Source: Portulaca oleracea
Lineage: Eukaryota > Streptophyta > Magnoliopsida > Caryophyllales > Portulacaceae
Length of the DNA stretch: 64,000 nucleotides
NCBI GenBank assembly: GCA_029582165.1
Contig: CM055872.1
Span: 25,088,243 to 25,152,242 of the forward strand
Direction of reading: 5' to 3'
Positions 32,025 through 45,200 of the stretch are shown piece after piece. Under the pieces are notes generated by a model. It was not told the DNA's origin and made no database searches. It saw only the letters and a list, made by a program, of their open reading frames with translations. Positions within the stretch are counted from its first letter, which is position 1. Each line of letters begins with the position of its first letter. A program made the position numbers and the translations under genes.

Positions 32025-32860
32025 TGTAGGAACCCACTTAACATAGGTTGAAGGACATTTACCAAAGGAATCATAAGGACGTTCACCCTAGACGTGGAGT
32101 TTTGAAGTAAAAGACAAAAATGCAGTCGAAACAGGGAAGCTTGCTGGTAAATTGAATATCCAATATTCTTCTCCATAATTTTATCCGATCTATTATCATA
32201 ACTAATTTGCAGGAAACAATCACCAAGAAAAATGGAAGGAAGAGAAGATTGCGATTCCCATAAAAAATCTCCAAAAAGAAGGAAAGCAAATCAAGAATCA
32301 AACAAGGAAAGAGAGGCAGAGAATAAAGAAGGAAAAGATCATCTCCAAACGTCTACAATCCTACCAAGCCACTAATATAAATCGAAGACTTGAAGACAGA
32401 AGATTTGAACCATTCCAAGCAAGCAATCGTGTGTTAGAAAAACAGAGTGTTAAGTTTTTCTGGGTTCTTTCACTGCGAAGAAAGAAGTGATGTTGTGTAA
32501 CTTAAGGAGGTTACCGTTGAGAGTGTTCAAATCCTTAAAAGAAATTAGGGTTTGATCTGTGTAAACACCAAAGCTGTTGGTGTGTGTTCGACCATATACT
32601 CTTTTGAAAGTGTCCTTTAGTAAGGCACTCCACTAGCCATTGCTATAAGGACATTATCCTTTAGCAACCTAACCACCTCTATTCTGCGTTCTGTTCTATC
32701 TCAATAAAGGAAGTTATTCATTCTTATTTTTATTGTCCTTTAAATTGCTTAAAGTGATCTCTTAATCTGTACAAGACTAGGAGACCAAATGTCCTTTATT
32801 TTAAGTGTGTATGTGCAGAATTTTTGATAATCCTATTCACCCTCCTTTAGGGTTCTTTCA
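32025..32860 (+). repeat. SIRE-like copia 3' LTR (836 bp)
   Basis: The polypurine tract AAAAAAGGGGAGA (32011-32023) directly precedes TGTAGGAACCC. The right end GGGTTCTTTCA is an imperfect inverse of the start. The 5' partner is outside the window, so the end is inferred from the terminal repeat only. Confidence 0.75.
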
Positions 32861-33085
32861 CTTTTTAGTATTTACATGACCTGAAAATATGTTAAAAAAA
32901 ATATTTTCGTGCTAAATTTGAGTTATTCATTTGCAAATTTTTAAATTATAATTTGAATATATAAAAGTATTTGCTTCCTCTATTATCAATTGACATAATT
33001 TTAAAAATTTATGTATGTCTTATTTATATTTTCTATAACTTATCAAAATTACTTCTTGTTGTACGTTGTTATTATTATTTTACAT

Positions 33086-33087
<2 letters not shown>
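32861..33087. other. AT-rich spacer without recognised genes
   Basis: Nothing recognisable; ends at a TTG microsatellite. Confidence 0.6.
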
Positions 33088-33169
<82 letters not shown>

Positions 33170-33177
33170 ATTATTAG
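33088..33177. repeat. (TTG)n microsatellite turning into TTA
   Basis: About 27 TTG units, then TTATTATTA. Frames across it give poly-Leu, poly-Cys or poly-Val and are not genes. Confidence 0.97.
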
Positions 33178-33388
33178 GGAAATTTCAAATGGTAGGCACC
33201 AATTATTGGGTATTCCACGTGGTCAACACTTTTTTAACATATTTCAAATGGTAGGCTTAATAACCCAAAATTTCCAATGTGTATTGACTGTATGCTTAAT
33301 ATGAAACATACGCTAGTATAAAAAAAAAAAGAAAAGAAAAGAAAAGAGAATGATGCAAGTCAGTGCCATACTGCCATTGTTGCTGAAC

Positions 33389-33528
33389 CCAGCAACCAAC
33401 CATGGCTGCTTGGTAAACCCACAAAATCCACTTCATTTTTCTTCACTTCCCCAAGAATCCAGCAACCAACCATGGCTGCTTGGTAAACCCATAAAATCAG
33501 CTTCATTTTTCTTCACTTCCCCAAGAAT
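33389..33528. repeat. 70-bp tandem duplication
   Basis: CCAGCAACCAACCATGGCTG… occurs at 33389 and again at 33459, with two or three differences between copies. Confidence 0.9.
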
Positions 33529-33660
33529 TTTCAAAGGGTTTATATCAATTTGCTTCCCAACTTTAGACCCACCCATTGAATCATCATCCACCATGAGTCC
33601 AACTTCAATCCTTGACACCATGTCATTCTCTACACTAAACTCCATATAGGTTGACAACAA
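33518..33660 (+). pseudogene. Possible captured fragment of an FCS-like zinc finger (FLZ/DUF581) gene
   Basis: The plus-strand frame reads FFTSPRIFKGFIS, then STMSPTSILDTMSFSTLNS. The segment SPTSILDT followed by a PFS-like stretch is typical of the N-terminal region of plant FLZ proteins. The zinc finger itself is absent. It lies between the inverted repeats of the foldback element. Recognition is from motif memory; a protein search is needed to confirm. Confidence 0.45.
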
Positions 33661-34022
33661 AACACCCACAATCTTACCCAAAAACAAACCTCCATGATCT
33701 GGGAAAGAGCAAGAGAAGTTCTATAATCATGAATCGACACCCAATCTTGAGGTTGATTTGAGGAGGAAGAGGAAGAAGAAGGAGGAGGAGATGTCCATCA
33801 ATGGCGGGCTATGATGAAGATGGGGTGTTGGGAGGAAGAGGAGGAGGTGCCTACTAAATGTCATTCTCTTTTCTTTTCTTTTTTTCTTTTTTTGGATACT
33901 AACGTATATTTCATGTTAGGCCTACAGATTGAAATTTTTGGGTTATTAAGCCTACCATTTGGAATATGTTATAAAGGTGTTGGCCACTTGGAATATCCAA
34001 TAGTTGGTGCCTACCATGTGGA

Positions 34023-34152
<130 letters not shown>

Positions 34153-34706
34153 AGCGAACTCAATTAGCTACTTTTAAAATTTTATAAAAGTCATGGATAA
34201 ACCAAACGAAATATTAATGAAATTGTTAATGGAAAACATCATGATAAATTGTTCCGACAAAACATGTAACTCAGCAATAGAAAATTTCCTAAAATGTGAA
34301 TGAACGTCGACCACGGCGAGTTGCATGATGCATTATCCTTCATTACATTGACCTGAAATTTTAAATTATCGTATAAGTAGTAGTAAAATTTTATGAAACA
34401 AACTATATGATTGAATAGTTAAATACAGTAAATGCAATCAAAGTAGACTTAAACTGGTTTTCAAATCCATATAATAGTGACATGTGACTTACCTTAAAGA
34501 TGATAACTTGAGAGTATGAAGTGTGAATGGTAATCAACTATGTCAAATATTATAATGTAAACTGAATTTGCAGAATTCAAAGTTTTTGAATACGTCAACA
34601 ACAGTGAATGCAATCGAAGAAGACCTAAATAGGTCTGAAAATCTATAAAATAGTGACGTGTGACTTGCCTAATCGAAGATAATTTGAGTGGGTGAATTGC
34701 GAATGG

Positions 34707-36012
34707 TAGACCTGGCAAAGCTGATCCGAGATCCGAAATCCGATCCGAAAAATTTGAATCCGAATCCGATCCGACACCAAAATGGATGATCCAGCCTTGA
34801 TCCAAACCCGGAGATAATCCGACCCCGAATCTGATCCGAAGCTCAACCCGAATTTTACCGAATAAGAAAGAGATCCGAAATAATCCAATCTGATCCGAAC
34901 CCAACCCGAGCATTGTAAAATCCGAGTTAACCCGAATCCGAAATTGCCCGAACTGATTTTCACCTGACTCGAGCCACATCAGAAGTAATTTGATCCGATC
35001 CGAACACGACCCGAGCATTGCCAAATCCGAGTTAACCGGAATCCGAATTTGCCTGAACTGAATTTTATCTGACCAGAGCCAAGCCAAATCCGATGTAACC
35101 CGAATCCGAAAATTGCCCGAACCGAATTTTATCTTATTCAAGTTGCATCCGACCCGAGTCAAATTTGATTTAACCCGAATTCAAAAATTGCCCGAACGAA
35201 GTTTCACCTGGCTCGACGCACATTTGACCCAAAATAGAACCAAACTAAGCCGACCCGATTATAATTCGACCAATTAGAATAAAAAATGTCCAGTACCATT
35301 ATAATTTATAAATTATATAATTCAACTTTACTTTTAAGTTGGATTTTTGTAAATTGTGATGATTACCTTTAACTTATAAATTATATATTTTGATTTTTGA
35401 ATTCTGAATTTAGAGCTTAGTAGACGTGTATTCGAAACATTCCGCCAATCCACAACCACTATATATCTAAACTACAAATTTTTCTAACAAGGTCAGTGTA
35501 ATTGGCATAAAGTTATAGACTAATTTCATTACTTCGGTGTATATGACATGTTTAGATTGTTTACCCAATATTATAAACTTAGATCCGAATTTGGTTCGAT
35601 CCGAAAACAACCCGAAGATCTCGATCCGATCAAACCTAGTCCTAATGCGTTCCAAACCCGACAAAACCCAACCGAGTGAATCCGAACCCGATCCCCACCC
35701 GATCCAACTATAACCAAAAAATCCTGATCCGATCAAAACCGGTCATATTCCGATCCGAACCCGACACAACCCATCCGAGTCAACCTGAACCCGACAAAAA
35801 CCCGTCCCAGTCAATCCGAACCCGAATCCCACCCGAACATTACGATCCGATTAAACCCGGTCCTAATCCGATCCGAACCCGACAAAACACATCCGAGTCA
35901 ATCCGAACCTGAACCCCATCCGATCCGAATCCGAATCCGAACTAGAGTACGGCCGATCCGAAAAATCCGAATCCGAGCTAATCCGATCCGATCCATCCGA
36001 TTGCCAGGTCTA
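34707..36012. mobile_element. Non-autonomous hAT element (1306 bp) rich in TCCGAACCCGA repeats
   Basis: Exact 8-base TSD GCGAATGG (34699-34706 and 36013-36020) and 12-base inverted ends TAGACCTGGCAA / TTGCCAGGTCTA. About 0.5 kb at each side is a dense, degenerate array of AATCCGAACCCGATCCGA-type units; the middle (about 35240-35570) is AT-rich and unique. No transposase. Long frames across it (such as minus 34494-35162) are by-products of the repeat. Confidence 0.93.
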
Positions 36013-36234
36013 GCGAATGGTACCCAATTAAGGCGAATATGTTGAAGTGCGGCAATTATAATTTTGATTGCTTGGAATAGTAGATAAAAAGAATTTAATC
36101 CCTAACAGATGTATTGGATTTATACGTTTTCAAAAAGTTATGAATGTAATTGACCTAGCTGATTACGTTGGTAATGAAAGAGTTGTAAACTTAGTCGGAG
36201 TCCAAAGCGGTCAGGGATTACTGATACTTTTTTT

Positions 36235-36393
36235 TAATTTTAAATTAAAATACAGATTGGAAATAGAAAAAAAAATTTCTACGTTGTGATTGGCGAATTC
36301 CCCTACAGTCACTCCCGTGACTCTATTTCATGGGACCCACAATGATTTTTATTATAATATATATTATTATTATTATTATATAGATTATTATTA

Positions 36394-36476
<83 letters not shown>

Positions 36477-37031
36477 GGCAACACTAATAGAATTACCGTT
36501 ATTTGCACCAAAATAATTTAATTCAGAGTCCAAAGTGGTCAAGAATTAGTAATACGTTCTAGTTTTTTTAATTTTAAAATTATCTGGATAGAAAATAAAA
36601 AAAAAATTAAAGTAGAAAAAAATATAATTTTCTACGTTGTGATTGGCAAATTCCCCTACAGTCACTCCTGTGACTTTATTTCGTTGGACCCACAATGATT
36701 TCTATTAGAATATATTGATTTGTATTAGAATATATAGATTATTATTATAATTATAATAATAATAATAATAATAATAATTATTATTATTATTATTATAATT
36801 ACTATTATTTGCACCAAAATAATTTAATTCAGAGTCTAAAGCAGTAAAGGATTAGTGATACTTTATGTTTTTTTATTTTTAAAATAAAATCCGGATTGAG
36901 AATAAAATAAAATTGAAAATAGAAAACAAATAATAATTTACTATGTTGTGATTGACCAATTCCCCTATACTCACTCCCGTGGCTCTATTTCGTGGGACCC
37001 ACAATGATTTATGTTATAATATATATAGAAA

Positions 37032-37094
<63 letters not shown>

Positions 37095-37344
37095 GGCAAC
37101 ACCAAAATAATTACTGTTATTGGCACCAAAATAATTTAATTCAGAGTCCAAAGCAGTCAATGATTAGTAATACTTTCTGGTTTTTAAACATTTAAAATAA
37201 AATCCGGATTGAGAATAAAAAAATTGAAAATAGAAAAAAAAATATAATTTTCTACGTTATGATTTGCCAATTCCCCTACAATTACTCCCGTGACTCTATT
37301 TCATGAGACCCACAATGATTTCAATTATAATATATAGAATATAG

Positions 37345-37386
<42 letters not shown>

Positions 37387-37619
37387 ATAATGACTGTTAT
37401 TTGCCCCAAAATAATTTTAATTCAGAGTCCAAAGCAGTCAAGGATTAGTGATACTTTCTGTTTTTTTAATTTTAAAATAAAATAAGGATTGAAAATAAAA
37501 TAAAATTGAAAATAGTAAAAAATAATAATTTTCTACGTTGTGATTTGCCAATTCCCCTACAGTACTCCCGTGTGACTCTATTTCGTGAGACCCATAATGA
37601 TTTCTATTATAAGATATAG

Positions 37620-37679
<60 letters not shown>

Positions 37680-38403
37680 GGAAAAACCAAAATAATTTAA
37701 TTCAGAGTTCAAAGCAGTCAAGAATTAGTGATACTTTCTGGTTTTTTTTTTAATTTTGAAATAAAATTTGGATTGAAATTAAAGAAAAAATTGAAAATAG
37801 TAAAAAAGATATAATTTTATACATTATGATTGACCAATTCCCCTACAGTCACTCACGTGGCTCTATTTTGCGAGACCCACAATGATTTCTATTATAATAT
37901 ATATAGATATGGAACAGTTGGAAACGTTATCAAAGTCCAAAGCCGTATAGTTTTTTTTTAATTCTAAAATAAAATTTAATTTAAAAACAGTTATCAAACA
38001 GCTGTAATTGGTGTCAGAGTCTCAAGCAGCTTAGGTTTATAATATAATCCGGTTGAAAATGAAATCAAAAATTATTAAAAATTAGGTCCTTTTTTTTCTT
38101 AATTTTGATTGGTTCTGACTCCTTAAACGCTCTCGTTGCAGTATTTGCTATATCCCACATAGATTGTCATCATAAGTATATATATTATAATTATTATTGT
38201 TGTTGTTGTTGTTGTTGTTGTTGTTATTATTGTTATTATTATTACTATTATTATTATTTTGTCAAAATAATTGCTGATGTTTGGACCAAAATAATTTAAT
38301 TCAGTATTTATCTATCTTCTGATTGGTCGAATCACTACAATCAATCTCCTTTCTCCATTTAACGGGATCAACAAACTTTACTATTAATATTACATCGATA
38401 CAA

Positions 38404-38493
<90 letters not shown>

Positions 38494-38739
38494 GGCAACA
38501 CCAAAATAATTACTGTTATTTGCACCAAAATAATTTAATTCAGAGCCCAAAGGAGTCAAGGATTAGTGATACTTCTAGTCTTTTTAATTTTAAAATAAAA
38601 TCCGGATTCAAAATTTAAAAAAAATTAAAATAGAAAAAAATATATATAATTTTCTACGATGTGATTGGTCAATTCTCCTACCGTCACTCCTGTGGCTCTA
38701 TTTCGTGGAACCCACAATGATTTCTATTATAATATATAG

Positions 38740-38778
<39 letters not shown>

Positions 38779-39645
38779 ATTATTGGCAACACCAAAATAA
38801 TTAATATTATTTGCACCAAAATAATTTAATTCAGAGTCCAAAGGAGTCAAGGATTAGTGATCCTTTCTGTTTTTTTAATTTTAAAATAAAACCCGGATTG
38901 CAAATAAAAAAATGAAAATAGAAAAAATTATAATTTTCTATGTTGTGATTGGTCAATTCCCTTACAGTCTCTCCCGTGGTTCTATTTCGTGGGACCCACA
39001 ATGATTTCTATTATAACATATTGATTATATCAAGAATGGTGATATAAATTGAATCTGCAGAATTCAAAGTAGTTTTTGAATATATCAATTACAATGAATG
39101 CAATCAATGTAGAACCCAATAGGTTTGAATGTCTACATTAAGAGTATGAATTGGGAATGTCAATAATCAATTGAGACGAATACGGCGAAGATCAATTGTG
39201 ATTCTGGCTGGTATGTGAAAGTGTTGTATTTATATGTTTTGGAAAAAGTAATGAACGTAACCTAGTTGCAGTTGCGCCGGATATTTTAACAGTTGTAAAC
39301 GTGATCAAACTCCAAAGTCATATGAGATTCGTAAAATTTTTTTTTTAATTCTAAAATAAAATTAAATCAAAAACGATTATAATAACAGTAAATGGTCAGA
39401 GTCCAGCGACCAAGGTTTCAAATAAAAACCGGTTCAAAATAAAATAAAAAATTATTGAAAATGGGGTCAGAGTCCAATGCAGCCTAAGTTTTGATTTTTA
39501 TCGATTATGATTATGATTTTCTGAAATTATTAAAAAGTTTCTAAAAATTGTATTTTTCTTAATTGTGATTGGCTGAAACTCTTTGAAACGCTCTGGCTGC
39601 AGTATTTGCTAGGCCCCACTTAGATTGCCATTATAAGTATATAGA
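36235..39645. repeat. Array of about ten Helitron-5'-end repeats (about 230-290 bp), each next to (TTA)n
   Basis: Each unit contains, in plus orientation, AATTTAATTCAGAGTCCAAAG, TTTTCTACGTTGTGATTG, CCAATTCCCCTACAGTCACT, GGGACCCACAATGATTTCTA and TATAATATATAGA, followed by a TTA tract of 5-30 units. Clear units end near 36357, 36735, 37030, 37345, 37620, 37910, 38745 and 39025; degenerate ones lie between 37910 and 38400 and at 39026-39645. Read on the minus strand, each unit starts TCTATATATTATAATAG after (TAA)n, which is the Helitron 5' end. Confidence 0.85.
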
Positions 39646-41233
39646 TTATTATTATTATTATTACATATTTGTCATCCTACCTCATCAAAATTACATATTT
39701 CAGTAATTTCACTTTTGGTTTCTTGTTGTTATTGTTGTTGTTAGTAGTACTATTATTTGCTGGATACACTTATAGTGATTGTCAACCATGATAACTATCA
39801 GAAATAAAATAAATCTTACTAGTATATGTGTCAAGTTTTATCTTAACCGTTAGTTTTGTTATTCAATATAAATTGTAAAACATAATTTTTAAAATTTTAG
39901 ATTATTTTTCAAAATATGTTTACTTACTAAGCAATAACTTAGACTTAAGATATTTATATTTTATAAAATTTTGTAAAATTTTTTTATTTAAGAAAGTATA
40001 TTTTATAATGTTGTACTAAATAAAAAAAATTAATGGCGAAGAAAAAAGTTGAGACACATATCAATAAACATTGTTTTCATTGTGGTGTTTGTCATGGTTG
40101 ACGACCACTATAAGTTTTTCCATTATTTGCAATCCATATTTGAAGTTTTCAATCGAACTCATACCCTGAGATCCAATGCGAACAATCATCGAAGGAGCCG
40201 AGTTACTACCTTATTTAGATTATTCCCTCTTTTAATTATAACATGATGTTCTAATTATATTGTGACACTTAAATATTAAGTAATCATATAGATATTACAT
40301 GTGAATCTTTAAACTTAATTGTGTTTTCTAAAGATGGAATTTTTCCATATGGTGCTGTTAATATGAATGTATATTAATTGTAAACAACACTATTTTTTTC
40401 CAATAATAGATCAATATTCCTTAAACTTATAATTATTTATTTTCATTGTACACATGGTTGTTAAAATCGAGATCCTAACTCGGATCCATGGGGTAGTTAG
40501 GATCGAAATTAACCCACGTAGGATCGTGGATCGTAATGTAGATAGTAGAATCGCGTTGAGGATTTTGGATCATAAAATCGTTGGATTATAGACCAGGACC
40601 GGGATTTTAATAACTATGATTATACACAGAAATACAACATTTTAAATTCAGAAAAGATAGTTCGTATGTTATGTGATTTGATTACAAGGACCCTTTAGGC
40701 ATGCTTCTATAGCATCCAAATCTAAACCATATAACTATGTTTTACCCTATTTGAAACATAGTTTCAATTTGTATCACAAACTATTAGTCATTATATAACA
40801 AAGCCTTTAATTTGATACTTGGATTTATACTGAAATATTTTAGGATAGGTCTAAAAATATTATTCATTTTATACCAGTTAATTATATTAATTATATTTAA
40901 TTAGTTTTGATTTGTATTGTATATTTCATAAATAAATAATTTACCATCGAATCAAATTTAAATTATATTTGATTTTAATCAGTTTAAATTAAATTAAATT
41001 AAATTATAATTAAATTGAAATTAAATTTGAAACTAAATTAAATTTTTCTATTATGTAGAGAATTTTTATTCAATATTAGTATATTAAATTTGTATTTATA
41101 ACTGTTGAGTCAGCGTACGCTTCGTGTGCGCCAATGAAACTAGTATGTGAGAAAACTATCTAGTCCAATTCCTCTGAATTCATAAGCCTAACCATTTAAT
41201 CTTCAATGGAGAGTCCTAAGGCTAGTTCTTCGT
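39646..41233. other. AT-rich intergenic stretch
   Basis: No gene recognised. Contains short TTA and TTG runs (39646-39761), an AAATT-rich run (40980-41040) and the MITE listed separately. Confidence 0.6.
40453..40618. mobile_element. hAT-like MITE, copy 1 (166 bp)
   Basis: Ends CATGGTTGTTAAAATC / GATTTTAATAACTATG are imperfect inverted repeats; flanks ATTGTACA / ATTATACA are an 8-base TSD with one mismatch. GGATC-rich inside, like the copies at 54 and 63 kb. Confidence 0.75.
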
Positions 41234-42243
41234 TCAAGTTCTACGACATAGGGAGCTGTGACGCTGGCTTTAACAATATTGTCCAACAAGGTATCTAAAA
41301 CGACACTGATGGTCCTTCCAGGCTTGTCTCGCATAACCTTCTAAAATCTATTAAGCATGGCCTTGAGCAGTTTAATAAATATGAGTTCCAAGTCATTCAT
41401 TTACAAAAGAAAAAGCCAATGAGCACATTTAAAACCAACTATATTAGAACCCTGGAGGCAGTCAGCTGCAAGCTATATATACAAATTCTCAAGTCCTCCA
41501 TGACTCTGATTTCTCAACAAAGCAAGATTGACAATGCTGAGTATGGTGGCTCCTCTTGGAAAGTCTATTTTGTAAAAATGAAGTAAAATGTTTGTAGTCT
41601 CTACTCTGTAAAGGACACCAATGGTCATACGGTGGATGATTTTGATGATGTAAAAGACACTCTTGTCTCCTTCTTTTAGGATATGTTGGCGCAGTAACCA
41701 AGTTACAAGTGCAAAATTTGCCAAAGTATCATCAACTTAAGCCAAAAGCTGTCTATGGAGTAACAAATCCACTTAACCAAGCCAGTCACTGAATGTCTTG
41801 TTTTTATACCAAACATAAAATGCATGGGTCCAAACGGGCACTCTATGACTTCTTTAAGAGCATATGGGATAAAATTGGCCCTTTTGTTTGTAAGGTAGTC
41901 TAAATTGTATTCAGAACTATAGAAATGCTCTATGCTCCTAACACAAAAATTTGACTCTCATCCCCTAAACTGATACCCCTACTATTGCAGTTGATTTTAG
42001 GCACATATCATCTTGCAAAGTGGTCTAGAAATGCATATATAAGCATCTAGCTAGGTGACTTAAATTTTTTCCCCTACCCTGATCCATGAAAGCCAAGCTG
42101 CTTTTGTCCTAAGGAGAAGTTGTTGCACAATATCTTAATGTATCAAGAGCTTACAAGAGGTTTTAGAAGGAAAAACAACTCTTCTAAATGTTCATTCAAT
42201 ATTGCTTTGAGTATGGCTTTTGAAAATGTGCACCAAGAATTAT
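41234..42243 (+). pseudogene. L1-type LINE ORF2 fragment, linker and start of RT
   Basis: Frameshifted plus-strand reading gives FKFYDIGSCDAGF, LLKSIKHGLEQFNKYEF, SVKDTNGHTVDDFDDVKDTL (the endonuclease-RT linker), then the RT start VDFRHISSCKVV, and NILMYQELTRGFRRKNNSSK with SFNIALSMAFENVHQELL. These match the plant LINE pattern DFRPISCCNVVYKCI, QELVRGY and KAYDSVxWxFL. Many stops and shifts show it is old. It ends abruptly at the broken end of Copia-3. Confidence 0.8.
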
Positions 42244-45200
42244 TAATGATTATCACATTTGACTGGGATTGGAATGATATTGGTGAGTGTGAGTTCATGT
42301 AACAAGCGGCTCAACCAAGCAAGTTCAGTGACAAGCCTTCTGATGCTGCGATACTCTGCCTCCGCAAAAGAAAGACTAATGGCCTGCTGTTTTTTAGACT
42401 TCCAGGATATGAGAGAATTCCCAAAAAAAATCACATACCCACTGACTGATTTGCGAGAGTGTGGGCATGATGCCCAATCAGAATCACAATAAGCCTGCAA
42501 ATCAAGCTTAGGATCTTTATTAAGTAATACTCCAAGGGAGGGATTTCCCTTTAGATACCTAATGACATGAAGGGCAGCTTGAAAGTGTTGCACTCTTGGG
42601 GATTGCATATACTGACTTAGGTGTTGTACTGCAAAACATATGTCAGGCCGAGTGTTGGCGAGGAAATTGAGCTTCCCAATCAATTGCCTATACTTGGTAG
42701 GATCATCATATGGTTCTCCAACATCAGGTTTAAGTTTGACATTGTAGTCTAAGGGGGTTACAACAGCTGTGGCTTCTAGACACTCAAAATCGCTGATGAG
42801 TTCTTTAGTGAATTTCTGCTGAGTGAGAATTAACCCTTGAGATGCCTGCAAAACTTTAATCCCCAGAAGATAGTTGACATGCCCAAGGTCCTTGATCTTG
42901 AATGTTTGGTCCAAATAGGCTTTGATATTTTGAATTTCTTGCATATCATTTCCAGTGAGTAGTATGTCATCTACATACACTGCAAGAAAAGTAACCAAAG
43001 TATCATTTTTCTTAAAAAACAAGGAATAATCATTTTCAGAATGCATATACCCTTGTGTATATAGAGTTTCAGCAAGTTTAGTATACCATTGCCTCGAAGC
43101 TTGTTTGAGGCCATAGAGTGATTTAGTGAGCTTACAAACAGCATTTGGGATGTTGGTTAATAGACCTGGAGGTATTTTCATATATATGTCTTCATGCAAA
43201 TTTCGATTGAGAAAAGCATTGTTGACATCTAATTGATGCAAGAACCAATTTTTCTTTACTGCTATTGCCATGAGACTCCTTACTGTTGTCATTTTAATGA
43301 CATGAGAAAACGTTTCAGTGAAATCAATGCCTTCTTTCTGTGTGAACCCTTGTACAACAAGCCTTGCCTTTAGCCTCTCAATTGTACCATCAGCTCGATG
43401 CTTAATCTTGTAAACCCATCTGTAGCTAATTAGTCTTTTTCCTGGTGGCAGAGGCACAATTTGCCATGTATTGTTTGCAATCAAGGCTTGGAATTATTTT
43501 TGCATGGCTTCATTCCACCCATGATGTTGAGATGCTTCACTGTATGTTGTAGGTTCAGTGTTATCCAAATTTCTGAGAAGGGATTGACTCCCAGTGGACA
43601 GAGCTGCAAAATCTAAATTAGGTGCCTCAAGAACAAGATTAGTGGAGGTAGCGAAACATACAGTAGAATCATTCTTGTTTGAAGTAGTAAGAGAGTAATC
43701 CTTTAAGTAGGAAGGAAGCATGTGTTCCCTTGTAGATATTCTTACTGGGATAATATCTTCACATTCTTGAGTTGTGGCTTCTGCCTCTAAATTGTCAAAA
43801 GCATTTGTAGAAAGCTCAGTCACTTCCCTTTGGCTATTATCTGAAACTATGCTATCACTGTGAATGTGGTCAAAATGTTGCCTATTATCTAAAATGATAA
43901 AACTGTTAGTTGCATCAGATATGTCAGAGGGTGCCATTGTGTTGCTTGATTCCTTGTTATAGTCAGGAGGCTGAGAGTCAAAACTCCACTCAGTCCTTCT
44001 GTGTTGATTTGCAAAAGGAAACACATTTTCATGAAACACCAAATCTCTAGAAATGTGAAATTGTTTGTCATCAAGTGACATAACCCTATAGGCTTTCTTT
44101 CCTGTAGGGTAGCCAAGGAAGACACATGGCATGGCTCGAGGTTCCAATTTTGTTCTTCCTTGCTTTAAAGTAGACACATAGCATAGACATCCAAAATTCC
44201 TTAAGTTAGAGTAGTCTGGTATCTTATCATGGAGGACCTCAAATGGAGACTTATTACTCAATTCTTTGGTTGGCATTCTATTGATCAAGAAAGTGGCAGT
44301 GAGTAGACAGTCACCCCAGAATTTAGTGGGTAAACATGATTGAAAAAGGAGGGATCTGCTAACTTCTAATAGGTGCTTATGCTTTCTCTCCACTACTCCA
44401 TTTTGCTGGGGTGTTTGCACACAGGAGGTTTGATTGATGATTCCATTGTTTGAGAAAAAATTCTTGGCTGCATGACTAAGGCCAAGCTCAAGTGCATTAT
44501 CTGATCGTATGATTTTTATACTTTTGTTGTATTGTATCTTGACCATATTAACAAAAGACTTTATTAGAGATAAGGACTAATCCTTGGTTACCATCAAGTG
44601 TATCCAGGTTACTCTAGTGAAGTCATCAACTATGGTTAAAAAATATTTGTGTCCTGTGTATGTTTTAACAGAATATGGTCCCCACACATCAATATGAATC
44701 AAATCAAAAGGATCTTTGGTAGCAATTGTACTAGAGGAAAATGGAAGTCTATGCTGTTTTGCTTTAGGACAAATAGGACAAGAAACCACAGAGCAAGAAA
44801 GTTTGCTAATATGTGAACAAGATATCATAGGTAAATTCTTTAATTTGCCAAAAGAAATGTGTCCCAAACGTCTATGCCACAAACCACAGGCTTTACAACT
44901 TTGATTACAAGAAATTTTAACATGAAAACTTGAACAAAATTCGGATCTATTAGTGGCTAGGTCTGCTGTGTCCCTTTTATCTTCTTCAAGTTTATTTGTT
45001 GTTTGCTCATCAACAACATATAGCCCTTTTGAAGTTTTACCAAGAACCAATGACCTCTTCAGAGAAGGGCCCTGCAACACACAATTGTCAGGTGTGAAAA
45101 TCACAAGACAGTTGAGTTGTTTGCTTAACTTCTTTACAGAGAGCATGTTGAAATTAAAAAGAGGGACATGTAAGACATGCTTTAAGATCAATTTAGGGCT

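Larger units (their letters stand above)
1..32860 (+). mobile_element. Outer SIRE-like Ty1/copia retrotransposon, 5' part outside window, heavily interrupted
   Basis: Copia reverse-transcriptase sequence at 680-1121 stops at an Athila insertion and resumes at 27371 in the same reading frame (…FFLGL then QIKQT…). It continues through RNase H to about 28170, then a non-coding 3' region, a polypurine tract and a 3' LTR at 32025-32860. The motif FEMSLVGELSFFLGL and the long region between pol and the 3' LTR resemble the SIRE/Maximus lineage; that lineage call is inference. Several stop codons in RNase H and a changed catalytic motif (VSVDD instead of YVDD) show that it is dead. The left end lies beyond base 1, so its TSD cannot be checked. 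It is the oldest layer of the nest, because every other element up to 32 kb lies inside it. Confidence 0.85.
33180..34022. mobile_element. Foldback / Mutator-like element with terminal inverted repeats of about 165 bp
   Basis: The left arm (33180-33351) and right arm (33860-34022) are reverse complements with scattered mismatches. Both contain GGTAGGCACCAA, AAATGGTAGGCTTAATAACCC and, inside, the purine run AAAAGAAAAGAGAATGA. Each arm repeats the AAATGGTAGGC motif. The core (about 508 bases) holds a 70-base tandem duplication and gene-like sequence. The flanks are TTA/ATT microsatellite, so the TSD cannot be read. Long TIRs fit Mutator-like elements; a captured gene piece would make it a Pack-MULE. 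Confidence 0.75.

Noticed and set aside
33011..33304. Long frames of poly-Val, poly-Leu, poly-Cys, poly-Tyr, poly-Asn or poly-Ile here and at 33811-34167, 36290-36542, 36992-37195 and 38105-38559
   Set aside because: They are translations of TTG and TTA microsatellites, open in several frames and on both strands.
34494..35162. A 222-residue minus-strand frame rich in Ser, Arg and Asp
   Set aside because: It is a by-product of the TCCGAACCCGA repeats of the hAT element.
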